Below are positions 14,034 through 26,164 of a stretch of DNA of 64,000 bases, in pieces (within the stretch, counting starts at the first letter, position 1; each line of letters starts with the position of its first letter). The notes under the pieces were generated by a model that was not told where the DNA came from, ran no database searches, and saw only the letters and a program-made list of their open reading frames with translations. The position numbers and the translations under genes were made by a program. Source of the stretch: Glandiceps talaboti. Taxonomy: Eukaryota > Hemichordata > Enteropneusta > Spengelidae. The stretch is from contig NC_135562.1 of the NCBI RefSeq assembly GCF_964340395.1, forward strand, positions 18,072,485 through 18,136,484. Direction: 5' to 3'.

Positions 14034-14612
14034 TGTACCGTATATGTAGTAACATACTGTGCTGCACTGCAATGTGATGTACTGGGTTTGACACACATAC
14101 AGTGTGTACTGTACTAGGTGTGTGATGCATTGTACTTTGTTGTGTAATGTACTGTACTGTATTGTACTGTACTGTAATGTACTGTGCTGTGCTGTCCTGT
14201 ACTGTGCTGTACTGTACTGTATTGTACTGTACATGTACTGTACTGTGTTGTAATGTACTGTATTGTACTGTACTGTAATGTACTGTGCTGTGCTGTACTG
14301 TATTGTACTGTACTGTATTGTACTGTACATGTACTGTACTGTGTTGTAATGTACTGTATTGTACTGTACTGTATTGTACTGTACTGCAGTACTGTACTGT
14401 GTTGTAATGTACTGTAATGTACTGTGCTGTACTGTACTGTGCTGTCCTGTACTGTGCTGTCCTGTGTTGTACTGTAATGTACTGTGCTGTACCGTAATGT
14501 ACTGTGTTGTACGGTACTGTGCTGATTTGTACAGTACTGTACTGTGTTGTAATGCATATGTATAGAGCACTGCACTATGTTGTGTTATACTGTAATTGTG
14601 CTGTGCTGTACA
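14034..14612. repeat. (TGTAC)n pentanucleotide array
   Basis: Interrupted 5-bp array (ACTGT units with TGCTG, TAATG and TCCTG variants) over almost 600 bp. It is internally duplicated: a block containing TGTACATGTACTGTACTGTG occurs twice, near 14226 and 14324. All long open frames here are repeat artefacts. Confidence 0.97.
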
Positions 14613-14617
14613 GTAAT

Positions 14618-15060
14618 ATTGATATTTCACCCAATGTCATACCACTGACATTTCACTCTATTTCATCAAATTAATATTTCATCAATGTCAACAAATTATC
14701 ATTTCTCCCAAGGTCACAAAATTGATATTTTATCCAATGTTATAAAATTGACATTTCATCGATTATCCCGTGTCATACTAATATTTCACACAATGCCATA
14801 AATCTAATATTTCAGCTATATGTCATAAAATTGATATTTCATCCAATGTCATCAAACTGATATTTCATCCAATGTCATCAAACTGATATTTCACTAATGG
14901 CATAAAATTGATATTCCATCCAATGTCATAAAACTGATATTTCACTAATGTCATAAAATTGATATTTCACCCAATGTCATCAAATTGATATTTCACCCAA
15001 TGTGATCAAACTGATATTTCATCCGATGTCATAATATTGATATTTTATTCAATGTCAACC
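14618..15060. repeat. About 26-bp tandem repeat (GATATTTCAYCCAATGTCAT)
   Basis: Some sixteen units combining TGATATTTCA(T/C)CCAATGTCAT with a variable AAA linker, adjoining the pentanucleotide array. Divergence is higher at the left side. Confidence 0.93.
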
Positions 15061-15349
15061 AGTTCTAGGAATGTAAACAGAAATGGATAAAAGCTGCACT
15101 AATGATTTCCTGCACTTGAGAGGTTTCCCTGACAAGAAATTATTCAACTTCCGTCAGTTGATTTGAGAAGTAGATCTGGAGATCAATAATTGACACAGTC
15201 ACATTAACAGGTGTATCCTTACACGACGACATTCTAGTGAATTCTAGTTCATATATCAAGGAGTATTTTATCAGGGATGTTGTATTCTTACAAAATAAAT
15301 AATCTCAACATTTGCAAAAAATGTGGAAGTAATGAATTCATACAAAATA

Positions 15350-16260
15350 CCATCTGCAAAAATGTTGAAAATAATGTACTCTTTTCACTAAAATTTGAAT
15401 TTTCAACAATTTTTCTCTGCAGAGTCTCTTGGTTTAAAAAGCTGTTTATTTTATAGTATCGATTTGAACTTTTGTTCCAAACACAAACTTGAAAATTGTA
15501 CCTGAAATTTTCCACTGAATTGATTTATATTTATACCGGTACATATGGTTATCTCTTCAATCCGAAAAAATTGGTATAAGCACTTGTTGTTGTTGTTGTT
15601 GTTGTTTTTGCCAAAGTACATTGTACAACCAGGACAAATGTGCATTTTTGGACAAAATTATGGTTGCAGACATGACAGTCTCAGTTTGAAAAAGCAGTTT
15701 ATTTCATATTTATACAAATCAATCACTTTTCTGTTCTAAAGAATTGGTATATTTTATAAGCACTCGTTTTATGTTTTTGATTAAAAGACACTTTCTGACC
15801 AAGATATGCAAATTTTATGACAAAATTTTGACTGCAGACAACCTGAGAGTGTCGGTTTGAAAACTGTACGATTATCCACACAAATGTGTATTTTACCACA
15901 AAATGTTGTCTGCAGATGACAAGAAAGTCTGGGTTTGTATGTCTTTCCAAATCACCATGTCTTTGACAGTTTAAACATTGTTGATAATCAATTTTCTTAA
16001 TATTTGTGCGCCTCCCCCCCCCCCCCCCACCACCACACCCCACCCTCCCACCTACAAAAAATAGCACACATGAACCAAAGTACAAAGGTGAATTTAGGAC
16101 AAACTTTGTCAGCAAACAACATTATAACATTACATTCTCCTCAAAAAATGTTGATAGTGTTGACGTTTTGTGGATCTTTTGCTAAAATATCCAAATTTTT
16201 CACACATTGAACATTTACAATATGAAATTAGGACAAATATTTGATTGTAAACAACAAGCT
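15350..16260. repeat. Degenerate tandem repeat, long unit (about 100-170 bp)
   Basis: Recurring blocks of (ACAAAATT)NTG.CTGCAGA(C)..GA.AGTCT.GGTTTG occur near 15415, 15655, 15830 and 15905. They alternate with AATTGGTATA.TTATAAGCAC and ACCA.GACAAATGTGCATTTT blocks. A (GTT)n run lies at 15584-15606 and a C-run at about 16013-16028. Frames opened here are repeat-derived. Confidence 0.65.
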
Positions 16261-16329
16261 TGAAAATGACTACATATCAAGCCATTACCTGCAAATCGCC
16301 ACCAATAACTATTGTGAAAGGTTCCATTG

Positions 16330-16906
16330 TTTTGTCTGTCTTGTATTCTCATTTAGAAATTGTAATTTTTTTTTCTAAGTAGCATTTTAAAACCAGATGA
16401 ATAAATTTGCTTCTAGGGCTTATGTGACATTCTGCTGTTTCTAGGACCATGAAGGACACACTGCATTAGGGTGAAACGGGAGGCTGTGTTATCAAAGAAA
16501 CGTGTTAATTTCTGGATTTTAAAGGTGCAACTATTGTTTATAAATCAGATGGCTTACTGATCGCCATAGCAACTATCAGGTCAGGTCAAAGGTCAAGGAT
16601 TTGACAACGTCAATGTGGATTACTATGTCAAGGTAAATGGTTTGGTAACTAATGTTTTTTTGGAAGTAATGAAGTAACTAACAAGAATTGACAACAATAT
16701 TACAATATTAACAACATCATTGCAATACACAGTTCAAACAAAACAAACTTGAACATAAATGGTAAAGCACGTACCATGCATGGCTCTTTTTAGTTGTCAA
16801 AGAATCTGTACATGTACAGAACAGTACTACTTTTTTAGTACATTAGAATTACCTGAAAGTTACCATACTGTTACACCTCCATGGTCACTGTACCAGTGTA
16901 CTAGAT
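16330..16906. other. Spacer, no feature seen
   Basis: No supported gene or repeat. The 144-codon frame beginning at 16759 runs into the pentanucleotide array and is not considered coding. Confidence 0.6.
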
Positions 16907-17225
16907 ACGTTTTATATTCTGTACTGTCCTGTACTGCACTCCTGCTGCACTGTACTGTACTGTACTGTACTGTACGACACTCCTGCTGCACTGTACTGTA
17001 CTGTACTGTACTGTACTGCACTCCTGCTGCACTGTACTGTGCTGCACTGTACTGTACTGTACTACACTGTAATGTTATGTACTTCATTGTACCACACTTT
17101 ACATACCATAATACCACACTGTACTGTCATATACCCCATTGCACATTGCTTTACCATACAAACTGCACTATTCTGTACTTACTACTACACTAGTACTTTT
17201 TACCATACTGTACTGTACTGTAATA
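16907..17225. repeat. (ACTGT)n pentanucleotide array, second site
   Basis: Contains the same 5-bp motif as 14034-14612. It is organised here in a higher-order unit of about 48-50 bp that starts CACTCCTGCTGCACTGTACT and occurs three times between 16936 and 17040, before degenerating to the right. Confidence 0.95.
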
Positions 17226-17234
17226 TAAGTGCAT

Positions 17235-17256
17235 AAGCTAATTTATAAATTAGCTT
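17235..17256. repeat. Perfect 22-bp palindrome
   Basis: AAGCTAATTT followed by its reverse complement ATAAATTAGCTT, with no loop. Function unknown. Confidence 0.9.
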
Positions 17257-18216
17257 TCCTGTACTATATGTAGTGCCTTGTATATAGCATTGTTACTGAA
17301 TTGAAATTGAAATGTACTCTATTTGAATATTTTACAGAGCTGCATGCGTCCATACATATATTTGAAAAATCAAGTTTTACGATTATTGACTTTTACAGAG
17401 TTTACTACAAAATAATTGTGACAAAAAAATTTGCACTAAATATCATTTCCAACTGAACAATAGTGTTACTGTACAGTAATGACCTGCAAACAATCAAAAT
17501 GTAATTTATGTCAACTTGTTGTGGTTGAATACTGTGACCCATAAACCAAAGGTGTAGAACAAATTCAAGTGTACTTGTTGGACATTGTAAAGCTCATTCT
17601 AATGTACTTCAGGTATTGGACCACCCCTGATTACAATGTCGTTTGTATTGACTGAGTACTTGTTAAAATGCCAATAGCCATAAAACTGATTGCAAGACAA
17701 AGTCAATGATTTGACCAAGGTAAACTATTATCAACATGTATGAAATGAACTATTTTTTGTCCTTTGTCCCTGGACGGCTATCTCTTCATGTTCAGGTGAC
17801 CACAGTCATTCTTTGTAGTACTTAGTATCTTTGTATTTAACTAATATGCAGTTTTTATTTTTTTTGGATTCTGTTTTGTGCTTTTATCTGGGTGAACTGT
17901 TATCATTTTTATTTCTCCCAGTCACCAGGGTTGAATAAAGTAATTCTGATTCTAAAGTTTAAAGATGTTTCTGATAATAGTGTATATAGGGTTAATAAAG
18001 ATAATTGGTGTTTAAGATTAACTACTCTTAGAGTGGCAATCAAGGCTCAGTTTAACAGAAAGACACAAATTAAAACTATACTGTTGTGACATGGTGACAA
18101 AAATTGACATTGGCATTCACTGCAGGGTGTGGCAATTCTAATGATGTCCTTGATCTTGTAGAGTACACTTTTGGGACTTCGCTATTATGACAATATGTGG
18201 ATCAACTGAGACACTT
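17257..18216. other. Spacer, no feature seen
   Basis: AT-rich sequence; no exon, RNA gene or repeat could be supported. Confidence 0.55.
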
Positions 18217-18615
18217 ACAGCGAATTTCACAATACCGTGCAGCTTTTCTGTTTGATACAACCAGGCAGAAACCAATAAGAAACTGGATATGGGACACTTT
18301 AAGATAGCAAGATTGAATGAGTACAGTTTCTTGCTACATTTTGTCTAAGTGAAATGAACTACATAATGCCACCATACAGGCCGACATCAAACGAACACTG
18401 CAAAGGACATTTTTGCATACTTCAACAAGGGTTTGATTCTATGAAAAACATTGGCGCACGAATGTCTGCATGGAGTTGTAATACATTGAAATGGTTTATT
18501 TCATTAGAATAAACACAGCACGAAATGCAATCTTGCTTTTGAAATGTGGCATATGCAGTTTCGTGTTGATTTCTGCATCAAACAGAAAAGCTGCACGTTA
18601 TTGTGAAATTCACTG
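18217..18615. mobile_element. Fold-back element of about 400 bp
   Basis: Inverted arms: the left arm includes GTGCAGCTTTTCTGTTTGAT (near 18237) and the right arm ATCAAACAGAAAAGCTGCAC (near 18577-18596). Outer pairing is GAATTTCACAATA / TATTGTGAAATTC-like, and inner pairing extends over AGCAAGATTG. The 72-codon frame at 18491-18709 is read across the right arm and is not considered a gene. Confidence 0.8.
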
Positions 18616-18879
18616 TACTACCTCCACTTGGGTTATAGGGTTACCACATAAAACAACTGATTTAGTATGTGTCTATCTTACTAAACCGAGACCTCGGTTG
18701 CCAAAGTAGTATCTGTATCTAGGTTTTGTAAGTGATTTTCCGTTCAAATTTCACATTTTCAACTTAATTCACATATTAATCATAGTAGTTTTCACAAATC
18801 ACTTTACACACTAATACCCATAAATTATATATATTATCTATAATAATTCATACTGTAATTACTACTCTTTGTGTTTTCG

Positions 18880-19440
18880 GAATATAAAATAATTTGATGT
18901 AATAAATAGACACTGCAATACAAACTAATTATGCGTAAGAATAGTTTCTGAAATATGACATAATGTTGCATTCCTGTAAATTCTGCCAAACTGTGACATC
19001 AATGCATGTAATCATAGAGTCTAACACACAAAATTATTCCACACAATTATGGATTCTAAAATATGTATAATAATTATACACCCTCGTGGATCATAAAATA
19101 TGAAATAATTACATGTAATCTTGGATCTTAAATATGAAATAATTTTACATAATTGATTCTGAGATAAAAAATAATTCTGCACAATTACGGATTCTAAGTT
19201 ATTGAATACAAAATAATTCATACAAAATAATTCTGTGCAATCACTAAGATCTTAAAATATGCAATAATTCAACGTAATCCATCCATAGATTCAAGAATGG
19301 GAAATGATTCTACACCATGTATGTAATCGTAGATTCTGAAATACAAATAATTCTTTATATAATCGTCGATCCCACAATACAAAATAATGACGCATCATCA
19401 TAGGTCCTAATAATGAAGTAATCATAGACACTGGAGCAGG
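18880..19440. repeat. Degenerate about 40-bp tandem repeat
   Basis: Roughly a dozen units built on TAATTNTGGATTCTAAAATA and AAATAATTCTACACA, diverged from one another. The array is AT-rich throughout. Confidence 0.8.
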
Positions 19441-19833
19441 CTCTAAGCGCTAATCTACATAAATTGGCCTTTACTATATCACGCAGAAAATACGAATAAT
19501 GAAAATTTTCATGATGATCACCCAAAATTGGCCTACTTATGATTGAGATGAAAAAAAGGGAAGATAAAAATGTTTTTGCCAGAATGAAAGTGATTCTGGG
19601 TCCATGCTATCAAATAAAAATTATCTACTCAAATTTTTCTTGGAAGTTTAGTACACCTGAGACTGATGATGCTGACGAAAAGTAAATTTTGGGATTGACT
19701 TCAAAAAAAAAATAATAACATTGTGAGTAGAAAGTTTCATTTGATAAAAATGCTGATGTCAATCACCAACATTAATCTCCTTTTTTTTATTACAGTACAA
19801 ATTACGGATGATAACAATTTTTATGTTGATCAC
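19441..19833. other. Spacer, no feature seen
   Basis: AT-rich sequence without supported features. Confidence 0.55.
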
Positions 19834-20082
19834 CCCCGCTTTGGTTTGATATCGAATTGTCGGTACTAGTCAATTCTAGTAAATCCCCAGGGATTTCACA
19901 AACACTGAAGCGGTATAAAGTAAGCTCTACTTTATGAACAATTTGTGGGAATATAGCAGCTGGACGACAATAATTCTTCAGTTTTACCGTCTCATGTTGA
20001 TGGGGTTTTGAGTGCATGTATCTACAAGCATCACACCATTCTAGTTGGTATACGTGTAGTGATGACGTTTTTGCAGAGTCAA
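19834..20082 (-). CDS. Candidate internal exon, unidentified minus-strand gene
   Basis: A 249-nt segment in a longer minus-strand open frame (106 codons, 19802-20122). The right boundary is a reasonable acceptor (GGGTGGGCGTTTCAG). The left boundary would be a weak donor (GTGATC). With these limits the exon is in phase 1 at both ends. Its first two bases TT would join the G left by the exon at 24057-24149 to give valine, followed by DSAKTSSLHVYQLEWCDAC. The product includes CDACRYMHSKPHQHE and FPQIVHKVELTLYRF. It is not low-complexity and matches no domain I know. The phase agreement supports membership of the gene starting at 24436, but the weak donor and lack of homology leave chance open. 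Confidence 0.33.
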
Positions 20083-20719
20083 CTGAAACGCCCACCCAAA
20101 TAAACTGATAAGAACAAGACACTTAGCATGTACTTTTTATGTAAGTGGATGTTTGTAACCACTTTACAACTTACCAAGATGAATTTTGAGTATCTGTTTG
20201 AAAATTTTTGACAAATTTCATAATGCCACCCATTTTTAGAAATTCACATGACAAATTTGATACTAATCACAAAGGATAGCATACAGCATGCATTGCCTGC
20301 ATACAATTTGGTTCTAAATGTAAAAATGTTAAAACACACTGTTTATTTTTTTTTTAAAACATACCATGATCACATACATGCTAGCTTGCTTACATATAGA
20401 GTACTAAAGTAGGTAAAATCTACCTGTTCATTTTACCAGAGTTCCCAACTCAAATCAGTTAATTTATGATCAAAATATTTAGTTCAATTAATCTATGCAA
20501 ATAAGATTGCTTTTTGCTTTTTTGTGAACAGCGGTGGTACATCACTTAAGAGCAAATAAGACAGAGTATTGTATGTTACTGTTAGCTAAATACATGTATG
20601 TAATTCTGAATAGAAGAATTGGCAGCCGTGGTAACTGTGTGTAGGTCACATAACTTTTGAGAATAGAGTACAGAGTAATAGGCATGCCAGGTATGACATG
20701 ATTTCACCAAGGTCCTGTT
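20083..20719. other. Spacer, no feature seen
   Basis: No supported features. It would be intron if the flanking minus-strand exons are linked. Confidence 0.5.
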
Positions 20720-21610
20720 ACATACATCAATCTATCGGACTCTGTGCTACACTGTACAAACTTGGCTTACAAACAGCATACATGTATACACACCTATTCA
20801 TTGGACTCTCTGCTACATAACACTGTACAAACTTGGCTTACAAACAGCATACATGTTACACACACCTATTTATTGGACTCTCTGCTACTGTACAAACTTG
20901 GCTTACATTTACACCATACTTTTTACACACGCCTATTTATCGGACTCTCTGCTACATAACACTGTACAAACTTAGCTTACAACTTGGCTTACAAACAGTA
21001 TAGCCAACATATTACATACATGTACATCTATCTATCAGACACTGTGCTATTATACTATACAAACTTGGTCCAGCCAGAAGTTTAAAGTTATTTTTTATAT
21101 ACTTTTCATTGCCGATGTATTTACTGATTCCTGTTCATCACTTGATATGTAAATTTGCTTTTCTTTTCAACCTCTACCAAATAAATATATACTAGTTCAT
21201 AAATAAACGTTACAGCCTCAATCGGACACTGCATTCTACCCAAGCTTATAAACAGTAGTGCAATCATTACATACTCATTGACAACCTTAGGCTATTATTA
21301 GTAATAGACTAGACACAGTATACTATATACAAACTGTACCTTACAAACTACACGGCCCAACTGTACCAAAATATGACTTAACAAGCTTTAAACTGTTACA
21401 TACAATTAAATGTAAAAAAAAAATATATATTCAATCTACTGGCCATTTTTACCATTCCAAACACAGCTTAAAAATTAACAGCATGGCCCAATTGTGACCA
21501 GACGCTGTACAAAAAAATGTGTCTAAACAAACTGCTTGGCCCAATTTTTAAATATCTATCGGACACAATTCAATACCCAAACTTGGCTAACAAACTGCTT
21601 GGCCCAAAAT
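20720..21610. repeat. Tandem repeat, 70-90 bp unit, degenerating rightward
   Basis: Units contain TATCGGACTCTCTGCTACA, ACTGTACAAACTTGGCTTAC and AAACAGCATACATG. About four clear copies lie between 20735 and 21070, followed by decayed copies (CAAACTGCTTGGCCCAA) to about 21605. Confidence 0.85.
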
Positions 21611-21745
21611 AACTCCTATATATATAGGACATATTAAATCATCAATGCGAAAAACTTCTCACAAAACCTCAGTGTTCATATTTTAAAATGCATATCTATG
21701 CCCATACATGATATAGAGGCTGTAGATTGCAAATGAAATCATCAT

Positions 21746-21812
21746 GTAAATGAGATAATCAATATGCAAATTAGACCACAAGTATGCAAATTAGGTCATT
21801 AATATGCAAAAA
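21746..21812. repeat. Threefold ATATGCAAATTAG repeat
   Basis: Three spaced copies of a 22-24-bp unit (ATATGCAAATTAGACCACAA-like), each containing the octamer ATGCAAAT or a near match. A regulatory role is possible but not shown. Confidence 0.6.
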
Positions 21813-23487
21813 TAAATGTTATACCCAAATTACAACTGACTCAACAGACATTCGCATTCTAGTTGTTATCAGTTGTTAATCCATCATAATTATGAGAAAA
21901 TATCAAAATCCAATTTCTTCCTTCTCCTTCTACTAAGGTTCTAAAACTTTGGCAAAAAAACACAACCATCCTATCATATAGGTCTGAATCTAATGACTAT
22001 GAAATAGCAAATTACAATAACATACCTGTGTGATGGTCATTACTTCACTGTTGCCAAGTGTTATAGTATTTTCTCAATGAAGTTTTGTTAAGTACAGGAG
22101 ATAAATACGATGACCAATTTGACAGACCAGTCTCCATAATGAACCAAAATGAGGTGATTTTGTTGTTTACAAAAAAAAAGCAGGTCACGATACAAATGTA
22201 TGTGAAGTTGTCAGACTTAAAAATAATATATAACAGCTTCTAACCCCTTTATTGACATAGTCATTTCTGTGTATAGACATGTCGCATATATAAATGATCA
22301 TTGATCAGTTTGCCACTTTGGATCTTGCTTACCAACATAAATTCAAAGTCATTCGTTGCGCATGAACAGATTGTGGCAATGAGCAGAGTGTAAAATTATT
22401 AGTAACAGTGTTCATGATACCTGGTGACAATTGGAATGCTTGAAATCACATCCTTGCTGGCAAAGTTCACATATAAAGTGTACATGTCCACGGGTACTTA
22501 ACATGAATTATGCGATACTTCTCAGTGATGGCTAACCCTCTACATTGATACTTTTGTCACACTACGATCGTACAAGCGTTCAACGACGTGGCACCCAACT
22601 GAATGTAAACACATAAAGTTTGATACCCTCAACAACTTCAATGCCATAGAACTACAAACGCATGGACATCATGTTGCTAGATTATTGATGTAAAGTTTAC
22701 CAATATCATTTTTCTTGAACTGGAAGGGCGTGTAAAAATGTCAGCTTAACATTAAGTGGATTTCAATCAATATTTCGTACTACTGTGTTCAGTGCACAGA
22801 AAAGACCTGTCTGTGACGTGACATATATGTACTACCAAATCTCAACAACTGCTGACATTAATATGGACGCCATTTATTATAAAGCTATAACATTTACACA
22901 AAATACAAGCAACTACAGTGTTTTGGGGGGAGGGGGAGGGGTGGGGTGGTCGAGCGGTGGGGTGGTCGGTTGTTTGGGCATGGGGATAAATACCTAAATG
23001 TAAGAACACTTTGGTATGTTTATGTGAACTGAAACCACCGACATTCCTATGGATGGCATTTTTTATGAAGCAGTAAAAATTATACGAGATACAACAGTGT
23101 TTTTTGGTTGGTTTGTTGTATGGGTTTTTTTATTGGGAGGAGGGGGGTACATTCTTCTAAATTAGATGTATTTTCTAAATATAACATTTTTATTTTAAGT
23201 TATCATATTTAGAACCCTGGAAGTTAATTTTCTATATTTTGCATGATTTGCATAATGTCCTATGTATTATTATGAACTTATTTAAGTATAAATTTATTTT
23301 GTTAATACACATGTAAGCTGACACAACGTTTAATTCAGAATAAATGAGTGTGAAAATAGAATAAATTTTACTGGTAAATTCTGGAGCCAAAATGTGAAAA
23401 TTGTCTTTCAGAATCTGTAACATTTTCAAGGTGGTAGTCAGTCTGTGTTAGAGCAGTGGAAATCAATGGCAAAAAGTTACAGCTGAA
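21813..23487. other. Spacer with G-rich tracts
   Basis: No supported gene. G-rich tracts occur at about 22925-22982 and 23134-23147. Each follows a similar context (ACATT then CTATGGAYGCCATTTATTAT-like), suggesting a divergent local duplication of 22855-22985 at 23040-23150. Confidence 0.5.
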
Positions 23488-23567
23488 TTTGTCGTATCAG
23501 CGCAGTAAGGTTGTGTCTGCTAAGCAATTGTATAGGCAGATACGACCTTACTGCACTACACGACAAA
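23488..23567. repeat. Short hairpin element (inverted repeat)
   Basis: The arm at 23488-23520 (TTTGTCGTATCAGCGCAGTA...) and the arm at 23536-23567 (...TACTGCACTACACGACAAA) pair with few mismatches around a 15-bp loop. Confidence 0.85.
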
Positions 23568-24056
23568 ATACTGTTCACTTAAATGTTACATCTGACTATA
23601 CCAAGTGTACAGAGGTTAAATGCAGGCCTGACATGTACACATGTATACATGTATGTATATACTTTGATAAGACCACCTATTTATCAGTGATTATAATGAT
23701 AACATATTGTAAGTTTTATTATCTTAAAATACCAATTATTGTCCAATATTTTCACAATGACTCCCACTTGACGTTGTAAAATCACATGTTATTTGTATAT
23801 GTCAAATTCAAGGATTGGCATTGTGCGTTTACATGTAAACATCCGACGTTACAGATGTATTGGTTGTACGAAGATTCAACGCAATTTTTCGGCAGAATAT
23901 GAATGTAAACAACTGATTCAGGTCTTAAACCATCAATACATGAACTTGTCAAATTGTTTCAGTTTTGACACAAGAAAACTACTTGGTGTCGAACAATCGA
24001 GAATGCAGCTGACATATATGCGAGCACAGTAATGTAAAGACCACTACAACACTGAC

Positions 24057-24149
24057 CTGTGTTGACTTGGTTGATTCCATTCATGGTCCTAACAGATATC
24101 TGTGAATCCACTTCTGAATTCATTCGATGACAGTTCTCAAACCAGTGCA
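24057..24149 (-). CDS. Candidate second coding exon, unidentified minus-strand gene
   Basis: A 93-nt segment ending in a good donor (ACACAG then GTCAGTG) and preceded by a weaker acceptor ending TTGATATAG. Joined to the first exon at 24418-24436, whose final G plus TG gives valine, it reads HWFENCHRMNSEVDSQISVR then TMNGINQVNT and leaves a single G (phase 1). The sequence is mixed-charge and not low-complexity, as expected of real coding DNA. I recognise no domain. Its length and phase equal those of the exon at 382-474. The weak acceptor is the main doubt. Confidence 0.55.
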
Positions 24150-24417
24150 CTATATCAAATCAGATATCTGACTGATATAGTTTTGAAAATGTTTGTATGT
24201 GGAATCATAGTTTATGAGTACAAACAAGCCAAAATCCAACGACTTGTACCTTGACACGATCACCTGTCCACAAAAAACGTACAATCAACAACACCTTTGT
24301 TCTAGCTGGTACACAACACTTCCACAACGACTCTGGAATGTCAATGAATATCTCTAATTTCCAAACTTATTCCTCACAGAAAATCACCTTAGATGAGAAC
24401 GTACAGAAAAGACTTAC

Positions 24418-24436
24418 CATTTTCAAACGAAGCCAT
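24418..24436 (-). CDS. Candidate first coding exon (start codon) of a minus-strand gene
   Basis: On the minus strand an ATG at 24436-24434 sits in a near-ideal Kozak context (GTGCCGGCATGG) and encodes MASFEN before a strong donor (AAAATG then GTAAGTCTT). Six codons plus one base are coding, and the rest of exon 1 to the right would be 5' untranslated. The phase fits the candidate exon at 24057-24149 exactly. Short start-codon exons are common in animal genes. The protein is not recognised from these residues. The gene would run leftward, possibly for more than 24 kb, to the exon at 382-474. Confidence 0.55.
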
Positions 24437-24700
24437 GCCGGCACCCTCTAACACAGACGGCTTTTTTGGCCAAAAAACACCAGCTGCTCTTGTCTGCGTC
24501 AACACAGACAGGTAAACTTTGGCCATAAAATTAAACAGCTTATCTGACAAGCAATATATCTATCAACTGGTTTATAGTACTACAACGATCACATCACACA
24601 CTGAGGACACACCAAGCCTCAGTCCATTTAACTATACACTATAGCTCTCAACACTCTTTCATTGTCAGACATTATTACTTCAATCTCCCGAAAAAAAGAA
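24437..24700 (-). promoter_or_regulatory. Presumed 5' untranslated region and promoter of the minus-strand gene
   Basis: Lies directly upstream of the Kozak-type ATG at 24436. It contains a direct repeat (AACACAGACGGCTTTTTTGG and AACACAGACAGGTAAACTTT, each followed by TTGGCC or GGCC) at about 24450-24530. No TATA box was identified with confidence. The role is inferred from position only. Confidence 0.3.
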
Positions 24701-25078
24701 CACTTCAGAGAAAATTCATCTAAAATGATAAATTTAGGATAACACAAAATCTTGAAGGAGCTTCTTGAAAATGCTTTTTAAAGATTAATGTTCTATCACC
24801 TCATAGATTTCCTTGCTTTTACCCATCTTCAAGACACATTGAAGGATGAAGATGTCGTGTCTTGCTCGACAAACATCTTTATCATCTCCCTAAGAACCAG
24901 GAAAAGGAGAAAACTGTCAATGTCTTGAAGTGTGTGGCAATCTCCATCAATACCTCAATTTCCTTTATAGTCTCTTTCATGATATTTGATGATAATACAT
25001 CAACTCAAACTTGTCAAATGTAAAACTTTGTTGAATTTGTTCAAGTGTTTTAAATACACTTTGTACACATGTAGTAGT
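24701..25078. other. Spacer, no feature seen
   Basis: No gene or repeat supported. Confidence 0.5.
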
Positions 25079-25189
25079 TAGCCTGAAAGGTTCAGCTGTT
25101 GGTCCACTTCTGTCTGTTTTTGTAATCACACTCACTACCCCAAGTGAGTGCATTTATAAGCAAAAGGAACGCTCGGATCTTTCAGGCTA
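25079..25189. mobile_element. Very short inverted-repeat element (about 110 bp)
   Basis: Ends TAGCCTGAAAGGTTC and GGATCTTTCAGGCTA are inverted repeats of about 15 bp. Inside is a smaller palindromic segment (TCACTCACTACCCCAAGTGAGTG). It has MITE-like architecture and no coding capacity. Confidence 0.7.
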
Positions 25190-26074
25190 TGCAGTAATCC
25201 TGTCTATACATGTATGTGTTTACATACACATATACATGTATGTAGCTAAAAATAATCTTGAATCAGAACCCTCTAAATATAAATGTTGCATGAAAATTTC
25301 CACTTGCAAAGTCACCAACATTTCAGAAAGCAAGTACCAAATTTTCATTGACATTAACATCATCAGAGGTATACTAAAACAATTGTGGCAGTTGAACATA
25401 AATCTGAATTATTTTTTTGGTGATTTTTTTTTATAGAATATTGAATTTGACCTACAGTTGATTTTTTTTGAATGTATATATAGCTGTAAACTTGGTGAAG
25501 TCTTTTTTTTAAGTAGTTTGCCCTTGAACTTTGAGTGGGTGTTTACATCTGAGGTTTGTACATACATATGACATCAATGAAGTCAGCAAGTTCAACTTTT
25601 CAAGTGTTTCTATTTTCTTTCATAGTTACGTTGCCTAGTTGCATCACATTCTTTTCAGTCATGACTAAATTTAAAAACTGTAATAAATTTAAAAAGTATA
25701 TTACATGAAAACAAACTTAATTAAATAATTTTGTTCCAAATGTAAACTTTATCAATTGCAATTATAATTGCAAAAAGTTTGAAGTGGTGTTTATCATAAA
25801 GGAGTTTATACATTTTTTGGGAGGCAAGTTTTGCTACATATGAAATGGTACCTGTAAATATTAACTACTACTGGTTTCTAGTACCATGAAGTTGAGGAGG
25901 GGACAGGAATGATCAGTAAAATCGTCCATCTAAAAGTACAGGAGGGCGAAGGTTAGCTTAATCCATTGAGTATATGGGAGGAGAAGCTTAGATCAGTCCA
26001 TTAAGTATATGGGGGTGAAGGATGTTAATATTTAAGCATCCATCTGAGTGTAACTTGGTGGGGGTACTCAACAC
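25190..26074. other. Spacer with a small direct duplication
   Basis: Short related blocks of TCCATTGAGTATATGGGAGG / TCCATTAAGTATATGGGGGT lie at about 25960-26015. No gene seen. Confidence 0.5.
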
Positions 26075-26164
26075 AGAAGTAAACCCCTTGCCACATGAGT
26101 TCCAGTGTGGGTACTTAGGTGTATTTGCTCTTGCTCAGGGTTTGATTAAATTTACCACGCTGTA
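26075..26164. repeat. Half-copy of the hairpin repeat found at 61539-61730
   Basis: GAGTTCCAGTGTGGGTACTT and GGTGTATTTGCTCTTGCTCA match, with changes, one arm of the inverted repeat at 61539-61730 (AAGTTCCAGTGTAGGTACTC, GGGGTATTTGCACTCATGCT). Confidence 0.65.

Noticed and set aside
16289-16327. Minus-strand ATG exon (MEPFTIVIGGDLQ) before the donor GTAATGGC
   Set aside because: Only 13 codons, and the sequence to the left is a degenerate tandem repeat without a partner exon.
22026-22047. Minus-strand short exon ending CACACAG then GTATGT
   Set aside because: The only acceptor gives a 22-nt exon with a stop in the expected phase.
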